A stretch of DNA of 64,000 bases from Zingiber officinale. Its lineage: Eukaryota > Streptophyta > Magnoliopsida > Zingiberales > Zingiberaceae. The stretch spans positions 52,498,365 through 52,562,364 of the forward strand of contig NC_055996.1 of NCBI RefSeq assembly GCF_018446385.1, written 5' to 3'. The notes below the pieces were generated by a model, which saw nothing but the letters and a program-made list of their open reading frames with translations, ran no database searches and was not told where the DNA came from. Within the stretch, counting starts at the first letter, position 1. Each line of letters opens with the position of its first letter. Shown here piece by piece: positions 44,349 to 55,571 of this stretch. The position numbers and the translations under genes are program-made.

Positions 44349-47120
44349 CTATTCTACCCAACACATTCCTATTTGCCTTCTAAGTCCACTGAACTCAAGT
44401 TCAGGTAAGGGTTTTGTAAAAATGTCAGCTAGGTTTGATTTGGACTCAACGTGGTTGAGTGCAATTTCACCTTTAGCTACATGATCCCTTACAAAGTGGT
44501 GTTTTACCTCTATGTGTTTGGTCCTAGAGTGGTGTATAGGATTTTTGGTCAGATTAATTGAGCTGATATTATCAATAAAGATTTTAGTATTTTTATAGTC
44601 TAGTTGATAGTCTTTTAGTGTATGCATCATCCATAACAATTGAGATGCACATTCTCCTAAAGCTATGTATTCAGCTTCTGTAGTGGATAGAGCAACACAA
44701 TGTTGCTTTCTGCTTGACCAACTTACTAGGCACTGACCTAGAATCTGGCAGCCACCACTTGTACTTTTTCTGTCTAGCTTGCACCCGGCATAGTCTGAAT
44801 CAGAATAGCCATAAAGGTCAAAAGTGCAAGTTCTTGGATACCAAAGTCCTACATTTAGAGTTCCTTTAATATACCTCAGTATTCTTTTAACATATGTTAG
44901 GTGTGACTCTTTTGCACAGGATTGGTATCTTGCACACATACCTACTGCAAATAATATGTCGGGTCGACTTGCAGTTAGATAGAGTAAGCTACCTATGGCA
45001 CTTCTATAGTATTTTGAGTCAACTGGTTTTCCTTCAGGGTCAGAGTCAATGTTTATGTTGGTTGCCATTGGAGTATTTATTATTTTTGAATTTTCCATAC
45101 AGAATTTTTTAATTAACTCTTTAGCATATTTAGTTTGATAAATGTAGATTCCATCTTTAGTTTGTTTAATTTGTAAACCTAAGAAGAAATTAAGTTCCCC
45201 AACCATACTCATTTCAAATTCATTTTCCATTAATTTGACGAATTCTTTTAAGAATTTTGAATTGGTTGAACCAAAGATTATGTCGTCAACATAAATTTGG
45301 GCTATAAAGATGTCTTTTCCTATGGTTTTCACGAACAAAGTAGGATCGATTTGTCCTTGGTTAAATTCTTTGGATATTAAGTAATTAGATAATCTTTCAT
45401 ACCATGCTCTAGGGGCTTGTTTTAGTCCATATAGTGCCTTTTTTAATTTAAATACGTGATTAGGGTAGTCCATGTCTTCAAACCCTGGAGGTTGGCTTAC
45501 GTAGACCTCTTCTTTGATAAAACCATTTAAAAAGGCTGACTTAACGTCCATTTGGTACAATTTGAATCCTTTATTGGCTGCATAGGCTAATAACATCCTA
45601 ATGGACTCGAGTCTAGCTACTGGAGCATAAGTTTCATCATAGTCTAAGCCTTCGACTTGACTAAACCCTTTGGCTACTAACATTGCTTTGTTTCTTACTA
45701 TATCACCGTGATCATCCAACTTGTTCCTAAAAACCCATTTAGTGTCTATTATTGATTTATCTATGGGTTTAGGTACAAGGTCCCAGACCTGGTTTCTCTC
45801 AAATTGGGCTAATTCTTCCTGCATCGTAATGACCCAGTCTGGATCAGGCAGGGCTTCTTCTATAGTTTTAGGTTCAATTTTAGAAATTAAAGCAATCTGA
45901 CTAAGGTTTCTATAGGACGATCTAGTTCTGACTCCTAGGTTTGGGTCACCCAAAATTTGGTCAGGTGGGTGAGAGGAGCTTATTCTAGTTGGTCTTATTT
46001 GTGAGTCAGAAACTGGTTCTTCTGACTCATTAAGGTTAGATTGGATTTCATCATCGTCTGCTGCTCTAGGATTAGTGTCAATATTTTCATTTATATTAGG
46101 TAAATTGTTTTCTTCATCAAATATTACATTAGTTGTTTCTTCAACTTTCAAGGTAGTTTGATTAAATACTCTAAAGGCTCTACTGGTTGAGGAGTATCCT
46201 AAGAATATTCCTTGGTTAGATTTGGGTGTAAATTTTCCTAAGTAATCTTTAGTATTTAAAATATGAACTTTACACCCAAATACTTTTAGATAGTTTAGAT
46301 TGAGAATTTTATTATAGTAGAGTTCATATGCTGTTTTATTATGAAATTTATTAATTAAAATTCTGTTTTGAATGTAATTTGCAGTATTTATTGCTTCAGC
46401 CCAAAATTGATGATTTAAGTGATATTCATTTAACATAGTTCTAGCTGCTTCTTGTAAAGTTCTATTTTTACGTTCCACTAGTCCATTTTGTTGGGGGGTT
46501 CTAGGACATGAAAATTCATGTTGGTATCCATTTATTTTACAAAATTGGGTGAACTTATGATTTTCAAATTCCCCTCCGTGATCACTTCTTATTCTTTTAA
46601 TTTTAGTATCTTTTTCATTTTCCGTTAAGTTGCAAAAATTACTAAATATTTTATAGGTTTCATCTTTTGTTTTTAGAAATTTCACCCAAGTGTACCTAGA
46701 GTAGTCATCAATTATCACTAAGCAATATTGGTTCTTGTTTAGTGATTTGGCTCCATGTGAATCAAATAGATCAAGGTGAAGAAGCTCAAGTATGGTGTTG
46801 GATCTTTCTAGGTTAGTTGACTTGTGGGTTGACTTGGTTTGTTTTCCTTTTTGACATGCATCACAGATTGAATTTTCAATAAATTTTAATTTGGGCAAAC
46901 CTCTAACTAGACCATTTTGACTCATTTTTGAAATAAGTCTTGTGTGTGTGTGACCCAGCCTTCTGTGCCACAGTTGGGTTTCCTCTTGCTGTGTCAGGAG
47001 ACACTTTATTGAGGAAATTGATAAATCAATTGTGTAGATGTTATTTTTTCTAAGTCCCTTAAGTTTAATTTCTGGATGTTCAATATTTTTAACTAGACAT
47101 CCAGATTTATCGAAATTAAC
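44349..47120 (-). CDS. Element B pol: integrase, reverse transcriptase, RNase H
   Basis: Open for about 920 codons with no stop; the first Met is at 46925. Upstream of it lies the integrase zinc region ([22 protein letters not shown]). The core has D in [10 protein letters not shown] in [10 protein letters not shown] and E in [10 protein letters not shown] Ser/Asn-rich linker follows. [45 protein letters not shown], catalytic [10 protein letters not shown]. RNase [38 protein letters not shown], ending [12 protein letters not shown] and [10 protein letters not shown]. All catalytic residues that I can check are present. Natural expression would be from the gag-pol polyprotein, which is broken upstream. 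Confidence 0.93.
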   Translation of the reverse strand, partial: VNFDKSGCLVKNIEHPEIKLKGLRKNNIYTIDLSISSIKCLLTQQEETQLWHRRLGHTHTRLISKMSQNGLVRGLPKLKFIENSICDACQKGKQTKSTHKSTNLERSNTILELLHLDLFDSHGAKSLNKNQYCLVIIDDYSRYTWVKFLKTKDETYKIFSNFCNLTENEKDTKIKRIRSDHGGEFENHKFTQFCKINGYQHEFSCPRTPQQNGLVERKNRTLQEAARTMLNEYHLNHQFWAEAINTANYIQNRILINKFHNKTAYELYYNKILNLNYLKVFGCKVHILNTKDYLGKFTPKSNQGIFLGYSSTSRAFRVFNQTTLKVEETTNVIFDEENNLPNINENIDTNPRAADDDEIQSNLNESEEPVSDSQIRPTRISSSHPPDQILGDPNLGVRTRSSYRNLSQIALISKIEPKTIEEALPDPDWVITMQEELAQFERNQVWDLVPKPIDKSIIDTKWVFRNKLDDHGDIVRNKAMLVAKGFSQVEGLDYDETYAPVARLESIRMLLAYAANKGFKLYQMDVKSAFLNGFIKEEVYVSQPPGFEDMDYPNHVFKLKKALYGLKQAPRAWYERLSNYLISKEFNQGQIDPTLFVKTIGKDIFIAQIYVDDIIFGSTNSKFLKEFVKLMENEFEMSMVGELNFFLGLQIKQTKDGIYIYQTKYAKELIKKFCMENSKIINTPMATNINIDSDPEGKPVDSKYYRSAIGSLLYLTASRPDILFAVGMCARYQSCAKESHLTYVKRILRYIKGTLNVGLWYPRTCTFDLYGYSDSDYAGCKLDRKSTSGGCQILGQCLVSWSSRKQHCVALSTTEAEYIALGECASQLLWMMHTLKDYQLDYKNTKIFIDNISSINLTKNPIHHSRTKHIEVKHHFVRDHVAKGEIALNHVESKSNLADIFTKPLPELEFSGLRRQIGMCWVE

Positions 47121-47390
47121 TAGCTATCTGCTGTCACATAATTGACTTATACTTAGTAAATTAAAGTTAAAATTTTCAACCAATAAAACATTTCGAATAA
47201 TGAAATCGGAACTAAGTTCAATATTACCTTTTCCGATTACTTTAAGTTTACCGTTGTTGCCGAATGCAACTGATCCTAGACTCTTGTACTTGAGTTTGGT
47301 AAACTTCAATTTATCTGCAGTCATATGTCTGGAGCATCCACTATCCAACATCCATTGATCCAATTCCTACACATGAAGTAGTTGAATTGA
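47121..47390 (-). pseudogene. Element B protease region
   Basis: Aspartic protease with MLDSGCSRHMT as active site, then VAFGNNGKLKVIGKG and NLLSISQLCD. A TAG just after SISQLCDSR separates it from the open integrase-RT frame. Upstream the AT-rich array begins at once, so the usual link to Gag is lost. Confidence 0.85.
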
Positions 47391-47394
47391 TTTC

Positions 47395-48415
47395 TTTTTA
47401 ATGGAGATAGCGTGATTGAAGCAGACACTATGTTTATTGATTGAGATTTAAGGTCTTCAAATAATTTTGAATTTTAAGTTTTTCAAATAATTTTGAAATT
47501 GATTTTTGAAAAGATTTTTAAGTAATTTTGAAATTCATTTTTGTAGAGATTTTTTTTTTTAAAATAATTTTGAAATGATTTTTAAATTATTTTGAGATTG
47601 ATTTTTGTAAAGATTTTTAAATAATTTTGAAATGATTTTTAAATAATTTTGAAATTGATTTTTGAAAAGATTTTTAAATAATTTTGAAATGATTTTTAAA
47701 TGATTTTGAAATTCATTTTGAAAAGATTTTTAAGTAATTTTGAAATTAATTTTGAAAAGATTTTTAAGTAATTTTGAAATTAATTTTTGAAAAGATTTTT
47801 TAAGTAATTTTGAAATGATTTTTTAAAAGATTTTTAAGTAATTTTGAAATTAATTTTGAAAAGATTTTTAAGTAATTTTGAATTGATTTTTAAGTAATTT
47901 TGAATTGATTTTTTTTGAAATTAATTTTTAAGTAATTTTGAATTGATTTTTAAGTAATTTTGAAATTAATTTTTAAGTAATTTTGAAATTAATTTTTTTT
48001 TTAAAATAATTTTTAAAATTGATTTTGAAAAGATTTTTAAATAATTTTGAAATGATTTTTAAATAATTTTGAAATGATTTTTAAATAATTTTGAAATGAT
48101 TTTTTTTTAAAATAATTTTTAAAATTGATTTTGAAAAGATTTTTAAATAATTTTGAAATGATTTTTAAAAAGATTTTTAAATAATTTTGAAATTATTTTT
48201 AAAAATATTTTTAAATAATTTTGAAATAATTTTTTAAATAATTTTGAAATTGATTTTTGAAAAGATTTTTAAATAATTTTGAAATGATTTTTTAAATAAT
48301 TTTGAAAAGTTTTTTAAATAATTTTGAATTTTGTTTTTTAATTTTGAAATTCATTTTGAAAAGATTTTTTTTTTTTTAAAATAATTTTGAATTTTGTTTG
48401 AAAAGACAATTTTAT
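47395..48415. repeat. AT-rich tandem array between gag and pol of element B
   Basis: About 1 kb of short units of 19-25 bp built from GATTTTTAAGTAATTTTGAA and variants (TAAATAATTTTGAAATGAT). It has stops in most frames. Confidence 0.93.
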
Positions 48416-48959
48416 TCCTTAGTCATCTCACCCGATTTACATTGTCAATCAGGGAATCCTATAATTGATGTGAGATGAATTGAGGTTCAATTTATAGGTT
48501 TAGTTTAACTTTGTGTGAGATTCAGGTTTAGCTTTGGGTTTAACAAGTAGGCATTATTTGGATAAACTTCTGGGTTATGGTGAGTCACAAGGAACTCATT
48601 AAAGTAACCATGCCTTCGAGGTTTCCCAAATAGTCCTACCCACTGAACTTAATACTAACCCTTGGTGTAACTAGTTAGGATCCATTTAAGGGTAGCTTCG
48701 GTCAGTTCCACTTGGCCAAATGCACCAGGTCGAAGCCATATCTTCCTAGACATGCGATGCCCAAGTTTCCCTGACGTACTATCATCCAAAAATTTCACCA
48801 GTACTGTCTTTCAAGTTAAATCCAACCCTTTTTAATCTATCCTTAATTACCCTACCGGGTAGTCTACTCTTGTTTTACCCATTCCGGGTAAATTAGGTTC
48901 AGTTACCCTGTCGGGTAGTTCAGTTGGAGGTGCCAGCTAGTTTGGATCCTCTATCTACT
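48416..48959. other. Non-repetitive island between the two AT arrays of element B
   Basis: Normal-composition DNA of about 540 bp. On the minus strand a frame of about 45 codons near 48650-48515 reads VGLFGKPRRHGYFNEFLVT and onward; it is short, and I do not recognise it. CCGGGTA/TACCCGG words recur near 48860-48920. This may be the former end of gag or element-specific spacer. Confidence 0.45.
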
Positions 48960-49203
48960 TTTCACAATTTCGATTTGTTGAATTTTGAATTTGTTTTTTA
49001 ATTTTGAATTTTGAATTTGATTTTTAATTTTAGATTTAATTTCGAATTTTGAATTTAATTTCGAATTTTGAATTTTGAATTTGATTTTTGATTTTAGATT
49101 TTTAATTTAATTTTGAATTTTGAATTTGATTTTTAATTTTAGATTTTTAATTTAATTTTGAATTTTGAATTTTGAATTTGATTTTTAATTTAATTTCGAA
49201 TTT
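48960..49203. repeat. Second AT-rich array of element B
   Basis: Units such as TTTTGAATTTTGAATTTGAT and TTTTTAATTTTAGATTT, directly next to the end of the gag frame. Confidence 0.88.
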
Positions 49204-50798
49204 TTAAATTAAGATCGTTTTCATTTTAGCTTTCCCTGGATCACGGCCTCGATATGGTCTGTCGAGGTAGTATATTTGATCCTTCGGAACCCAGTATTGG
49301 CCAAGTCCAATTTGATTGATCAATTTGGACTTGGGGACCCATGCTTGGACTAATTTACTAATTTGTTTGTTTATTAAGGATAAATAGGATTTATATTTCT
49401 TTTTATATCCTAGCCCAGTTCTATTGTAGACGACTCTTTGTGTCCCAAGAATTAGATCCAAATTCTTGGAGCCCAGAGAGAATTTTTCTAAAGTAATTTT
49501 TAAATCTTTTAACTGATTTTTCAGATTTAAATTTTCTTTCTCAAGTTGTTGTACTTGAGTTGAATCTTCAGTTAAAGGTTTTGATTTAGTTACTTCTTTA
49601 AGAATGGTTACCTCTTTTAAAAGTGACTTAATTTTCAAATTTGACTTGGCTAATTTGCGAAGTAAATAATTGACTAAATTATTAAGCCTAGGAATACTTA
49701 CAGCGGAGTCTGGCCCTTCGGAAACGGATGCGGATCCGTGGCTTTGTTCGGAGTCTGCTTCTGACTCGCTCTCGGATTCGCTGATCTGGTCCCGGGCCAT
49801 CAATGCGAGTAAACTCGTTTGGTTGAGTTCGTCATCTTCGTCCTCCGAAGAAGATTCGTCCCAGGTTGCCTTTAGGACTTTTCTTCTTCTTTGCTTCTTG
49901 GCTTCCTTTTGATTGGGGCAGTTGGCTTTTATATGCCCCTTTTGGTTGCACCCGTAGCAAGTGACTTCGAACTTTGTCTTTGAGTTCTGTTGAGCCTCCT
50001 TGGATTGAACTGCCTTCTTTAGATCTTTCTTGTTGAAGCCCTTCTTCTTCTTGTAGAGTTTCTTTACAAGATTCACAAATTCGCTGGCCAGTTTATCTTC
50101 TCGATTCAACTTTTCGCCGTCCTCTTGATTCCCGTGTTCGACTCGTTCCTGCAACTAAAGCAATCCCTTTCTCGGATGGTTGTGCATTAGTTTGTTCATG
50201 GAGTTCAAACTCACTAAATAATTCGTCTAATTTTAAGGAGGACAAATCCTTAGAGACTTTGTAGGCATCTACCATTGATGCCCACAATGTATTCCTTGGA
50301 AATGAGTTTAAAGCATACCTTATGACGTCCCGATTCTCTATCTTCTGCCCGATTCCGTGAAGAGAGTTGAGGATGTCTTGGATTCTCGCATGTACAGAAC
50401 TCGCCGTCTCGCCTTCCTGCATCTTTAGATTATATAACTTATTAAGTAGAAGATCTCTTTTACTTACCTTGGTATCGTCAGTGCCTTCAAGGAGTTCGAT
50501 TAGTTTTTCCCAGAGCTCCTTTGCGGAGGTGAATGGGTCGACCCTGTTGAGCTCTTCCTTGGTAAGGCCGCACTGGAGGGTGCAGGTAGCTTTGGCGTCG
50601 GCTTCCACCTTTTTTATTAGAGAGGCGTCCCACTTCTCGCAGGGAGTCGGTTTGCCGTCATCATCGGATGGTAGCTGAAGTCATCCATGTTTCGAACTGA
50701 ATCTTCAGATACGTCTCCATTCTTCCCTTCCTGTAACCGAAATCATCTCCGGAGAATAGTGGGGGACGAACAGTACTGAACCCCTCTTGTTGAGACAT
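49204..50798 (-). pseudogene. Element B gag
   Basis: Starts at ATG 50798 (MSQQEGFSTVRPPLFSGDDF), the usual FSGDDF-type Sirevirus start. The capsid part follows (ELWEKLIELLEGTDDTKVSK, LYNLKMQEGETASSVHARI). Next come a CCHC zinc knuckle (CYGCNQKGHIKANC) and an acidic Ser-rich region (SSSEDEDDE, SESESESEADSEQS), then a coiled-coil-like Leu/Lys stretch. The frame slips near 50685 and again near 50100. It ends at the AT-rich spacer. Confidence 0.88.
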
Positions 50799-51040
50799 TT
50801 TGATCTGAAAAAGTGCAAAAACACGAAGATCTATTCCAAGACTGAGTCTTGGATTAGTAGTGCTGGAAGCAAAAAAACGAGCTCAAGTGGTATTGACCAA
50901 CTTTGAGCAAAAAATGATTCGATAAAAGAATTAAGATATAGCTATAAAGCTAAATGTTAATTGACCCCTTTTTTTTAAAAAAAAAAAAACCACGGAAAAA
51001 ATTTGTTTTGAAAGGTGGTTGCACCAATTCAAAACGACCC

Positions 51041-51053
51041 CGCTCTGATACCA
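51041..51053 (-). other. PBS of element B (initiator Met tRNA)
   Basis: The minus strand reads TGGTATCAGAGCG two bases downstream of the 5' LTR end, the classic copia PBS. Confidence 0.93.
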
Positions 51054-51055
51054 AT

Positions 51056-52192
51056 TGTTGGATCGAGACCGTGCTAGAGGGGGGGGGTGAATAGCGCTCG
51101 TGGCTAAAATCATTCGATTATCGGAATCGTAAAACGTAAGAGTTAATGCAGCGGAAATTAAGTAAAGAGACACAGACACGAAGGAGTTACTTCGTTCGGA
51201 GCCTAAGGCGACTCTTACTCGAAGGCCCGCGATCCTTGATCGCTTTCGGTGGGCAACAACTATAAATCCTTTAAATAGTTACAGATTGCAAGTACAATAA
51301 TAAAATATACCAATAACAATGTAGAATCGAAAAGACTGAGCTCCGGGTCGTCGGGGTGTACTTGCAGCACTTCAGGATGGTCGTATTCGCAGCACGTTGC
51401 AGAAGATCGCTTTTCAAAGTTATTCTTGAAGCTGCACCTCAACCCTCCTTTTATATTCGGTTCCGGGTGCCTGGATCCCTTCCAGGCGCCTGGAGTGTGA
51501 CGTGGCCAACCAACCAGGATGCTCCACGTGGCGAAGTCGCGCAGGGGATAAACTTTGGTCCCGGGCGCCCGGATCCATTCCGGGCGCCCGGACACTCTTT
51601 TTCCAGCAGGTTCCTCACCTGCAAACAAAGGTTAGTCCGAGCAAAATACCCTGCAAGACAGTGTTAGAATATGATAAAACATAGTAAGGAATAAACGACA
51701 GTCTTCGGACTGTCCGAGTCTAACTTTGGATTTCCAGGCGGAAACCCTAGGTCGACCCGACGCCTACTGTTCCCTCTGCGGGGAACGCGTCCTCACCTAC
51801 TCCACTCAGGAGATTTACTTGTTGCCAGCCGATCCTCCAGATCGACTGGACTTTTGCTCAGCACCCGATGCTTCCGGACTTTCTGCTGGACATCCGCTTC
51901 CCCGGCTAGTCCAGTCTTTCACCTGGTTCGCGACACCAGGACTTTTCACCTAGGGTTACCACCCCCTAGGACTTTTGCCTGAAGCCCTCGACCTGCCAAG
52001 ACTTTCCGCATAGGGTTACCACCCCTTATGACTTAGGGTTACCGCCCCCTAGGGTTTTCCCTTTGCCTAACCGCAGCTAGGACTTTCTTGAAATCCTCAA
52101 GTAGACTTGTTAGACTAAAAAACATCTTAACTTTGAATTCTTTTCCGTTATCAAAACACGAGTTCGATCGTCGGATGCTTCCCGCACCAACA
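51056..52192 (-). repeat. 5' LTR of element B
   Basis: Same borders as the 3' LTR. It lacks one GC-rich hairpin arm (about 15 bp near 51575). The TATA motif is at 51455-51445 on the minus strand; the hairpins at 51463-51490 and 51563-51589 are just upstream. Confidence 0.95.
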
Positions 52193-52197
52193 ATGTT
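52193..52197. other. Target-site duplication of element B, right copy
   Basis: ATGTT, identical to 42328-42332. It falls inside a codon run of copia A pol; the A frame continues without shift if B and one copy are left out of account. Confidence 0.95.
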
Positions 52198-54552
52198 TAC
52201 CCGGGATCAAGTCCGAAGACTCTCCCAAAAACATGAATCTCTCAGGTTACCTCACAACCCTCCCACTACGACGAGGCACTGTCTGTGGTTGTGTATCATG
52301 TGTGACACGTGTTGCAGTCTCTTGTAGTACTTCATCTTATACTGTTGGTACTGAAGTAGACGTATCCTCTCTCATTTCTTCTAGAACAATTTTACTTTTG
52401 GGCTTTATATAGTCTTCTTCTAAAAACTGGGCATTGGTGCTAACAATGATCTTCTGATCTTTAGAACTATAACATAAACCACCTTTCGTTCCTCTAGGAT
52501 AACCCACAAACACGTGAACTTCTGTACGAGATTCTAACTTATCAGCATCTGCTTTCAGCACATGTGCTGGACTACCCCAAATCTGAATATGTCTTAGACT
52601 GGGCTTTCGCCCATTCCACAATTCTGTGGGAGTAGAGGGTACTGATTTAGAAGGTACTAAGTTCAGAATGTGCGTTGCTGTTTCCAGAGCATATCCCCAA
52701 AATGAATTTGGTAATTCTGAATAACTATCATCGATCTAATCATTTCCATAAGAGTCCTATTTCTTCGTTCTGCCACACCATTCTATTGGGGTGTACCAGG
52801 TGCAGACAACTGGGATTGAATCCCTGTCTCTGATAAGTAATTTCTAAACTCTCCCAAGAGGTATTCGCCACAACGATCAGACCGTACTGTTTTGATACTT
52901 TTACCAAGATGTTTCTCCACATCAGCCTTGTACACTTTGAACTTATCAAAGCACTCAGACTTGCAGTGCATCAAGTAAATGTATCCGTATCTCAAATAAT
53001 CATCTATAAAAGAGACAAAGTATTCGAAACCACCTCTTGCCTGGATAGACATAGGACCACACAAATCAGAATGAACCAGTTCTAACACATCTTTGGCTCT
53101 ATACCCCTTAGCCTTAAAAGATCTTTTGGTCATTTTACCTTCCAAGCAAGATTCACAGGTTAGAAAATTTTCCAACTCTAATGTACCCAAGAGTCCATCG
53201 GCTATAAGCCTTTGAATCCTACTTAAGTTAATATGACCAAGCCTTAGATGCCAAAGATATGTTTGGTTTATCTCCGAAGGTTCTTTTCTCTTATTAGAGT
53301 TAGAAGATGTGTTATTAATTTTAATTTGTTGCTTTATGGGAGAAATTGGATTTAATGTATATAAATTGCCAACCAATGCACCAGAACAGATAATAACTCT
53401 ATTTCTCTTTATAACTATATTGTTACTGAAAGAAACAGAATATCCATCCAAATACAGTTTAGAAATTGAAATTAAATTCTTTCTAAAACTGGGTATATAA
53501 AGACAATTTCTTAAAACTAAACTTCTATTCCTATAAAAAGATAAGTAGACGTCTCCCACTACAACAGCCGCCACTTTAGTAGCATTGCCCATGTAGACGG
53601 TTATCTCTCCTTCAAATAGTCGTCGGGTGTCCTGGAACCCCTGCAAAGAGTTGCAGACATGATCAGTGGCTCCCGTATCTACACACCAGGTGCTGGTAGA
53701 TAACACCGCTAAACATGTTTCAACTACTAGAGAATGAGATATACCTTTATTGTTTTGATTCCTATAAGGACAGTCCACCTTCCAATGTCCTGACTGCTTG
53801 CAGATGAAGCACTTGCCCTTCGGCTTCTTCATTCCAGCTTTTTGTCCTGTACCCTGAGGTTTATTCACTTTCTTTGCTGAAAAGACATGTTTCTTCTTCT
53901 TCTTGCCTTTCGACTTAGAAGTAGAACCATTTTCAGCATAGTGAATCTGAGATCTGTGATGAAATATACCTTCTGTTGCCTGTAGTTCTGTCAGAAGTTC
54001 CGCCAATGTATACTCCCTTTTATTCATGTTATAGTTCAGGCGGAACTACTCAAAACTTCTGGGTAGCATTTGGAGAATCATATCGACCTGGGTTTCCCTA
54101 TCGATTTCACCTCCAAGGACTTGTATTTCATTCAAATAAGCCATCATTTTGAGGATATGATCCCTTACGAGTGTCTCCTCCGACATGGTGGTTGTCATTA
54201 ACTTTCTCATTGCCTCTTTCCTAGCAGTCTGACTCTGGTGCCCAAAGAGTTCTTTGAGATTGTTCATTATATCATAAGCAGTTGGTAAATCTTGATGGTG
54301 ATGTTGCAATACATTTGACATTGAAGCCAAAATGTAACATTGCGTCATCTCATCTGCTTTTACCCATTTCTTATGATACTCAATCTCCTCTGGGGTAGAG
54401 TCACCATTAGGTGTATCTAGGCATGCCTTTGACAGTACAAACTTATAGTTTTCAGCAGTTAAGACAATATCTAGGTTTTTTTTCCAATCTATATAGTTTG
54501 GACCAGTAAGTCTATTCTCTTACAGAATAATGGCCAATGGGTTGAAAGTCAT
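52198..54552 (-). pseudogene. Copia A gag, protease, integrase and start of RT
   Basis: Gag begins at ATG 54552 (MTFNPLAIIL), then TAA at 54520-54522, then LTGPNYIDWKKNLDIVLTAE and a capsid-type domain (MTQCYILASM). TAG at 54046-54048 follows PRSFE. Zinc knuckle CFICKQSGHWKVDC, protease WCVDTGATDHVC, integrase zinc region YLWHLRLGHIN with CESCLEGKMTKR, core with D in ELVHSDLCGPM and D in VRSDRCGEYL. TAG at 52783-52785 interrupts just before the catalytic Glu region. The part to 52198 holds the FVGYPRGTKGGLCY-type stretch and the linker to RT. Every stop noted is one transition from a Gln codon or similar, so the frame was continuous before decay. Confidence 0.88.
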
Positions 54553-55571
54553 CCTAAGAATCACAAAAATAAACTTTGGTTAAAACTCTAAATTTAGAAT
54601 AATATTGATTCCTCAAATAATACTATTTTAAATTAACCAACACCTCAAATCACCGTGAATTTTGCATGCCACGATAGTGTGGACGTATACAAAATCAAAC
54701 ATTTGTAAGAGGAGGTTTTACCCATTAATTTTATTCTTATCAACCTAACTTTATAACAAATAAAATTAATAGTCGGTTTTCCTTCGGTCACACAAATAAT
54801 AGCAGTGACTCCGATGGGGAGGATACTATTAGGCATTCCTAAGTGTATACCATTACTTGACACTTAGTCCATTAATAAGATTGTGCCCCTTTCGATGGGG
54901 AAGATCACACGCTCTTAATTAATTTCCTATAGTCATCCAAAATGGAAGTTTGATCTTGTGATCCACAAACAAACTCATCCGATATGGAGAAAGGCACTCA
55001 GAGCCAACATGCAAGTTTATTTGCATCACTTACAAACCAGTAATGGAGACCGTGGAATTTATTTTAAAAAATCCCTCTCCCACTTAGTTATTTAAGGTGA
55101 GGAATTTTAACCTATGCTAGCATACATCACATGCGCATATACATCACAGTAAATAAAAGAAATTAATTTGGAAATTAATTTTTCAACTATTATGGCCTTT
55201 TGCATCACTGTCTTCAGTATGCTCCAACCCTAGCTGCTGCCATCTTTAGCCACCACCATCAGGTCGAGTTGTCGCATCTATCTTGCTTCTTATTCTGCTG
55301 CACCTCTGGTCCTCCAATAGCACCACGCCTCACAAAGATACGATCCACGACAAATATAGAATTTTACATATATCGATCCTATATTCCATAAAGGAATGTA
55401 CATGTATTCTAGATCGAACAAAAATAAAATTCTAAAAATAATACAACTCCTGCTGTATTTGATACATACAATCATGCACACAAAATAATGCCCTTAACAT
55501 GTCTAAGGGTCTAATCACACACAATATCTATACGCCATAATAGTTGGAGCCTGCAACCACAAAGTTAGCAC
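54553..55571 (-). other. Leader of copia A, part next to gag
   Basis: Untranslated stretch between PBS and gag, AT-rich, no gene frame. It is split by element C; the rest, with the PBS, is at 62399-62498. Confidence 0.65.
55567..55571. other. Target-site duplication of element C, left copy
   Basis: AGCAC before TGTTAGGATCG; the right copy at 62399-62403 is AACAC, one transition apart. Confidence 0.75.

Larger units (their letters stand above)
42333..52192 (-). mobile_element. Sirevirus-like copia retrotransposon B, nearly complete
   Basis: LTRs of 1152 and 1137 bp, flanked by ATGTT, with PBS for initiator Met tRNA, PPT, gag and pol on the minus strand, 9860 bp in all. RT type ([11 protein letters not shown]), several PPT-like copies before the 3' LTR and LTR motifs fit the Sirevirus lineage. 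No env-like frame lies between pol and the 3' LTR. LTRs differ by few substitutions (about 2% where compared) plus one hairpin-arm deletion, so insertion is fairly recent. Gag has frame slips, so it is probably inactive now. Confidence 0.93.
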
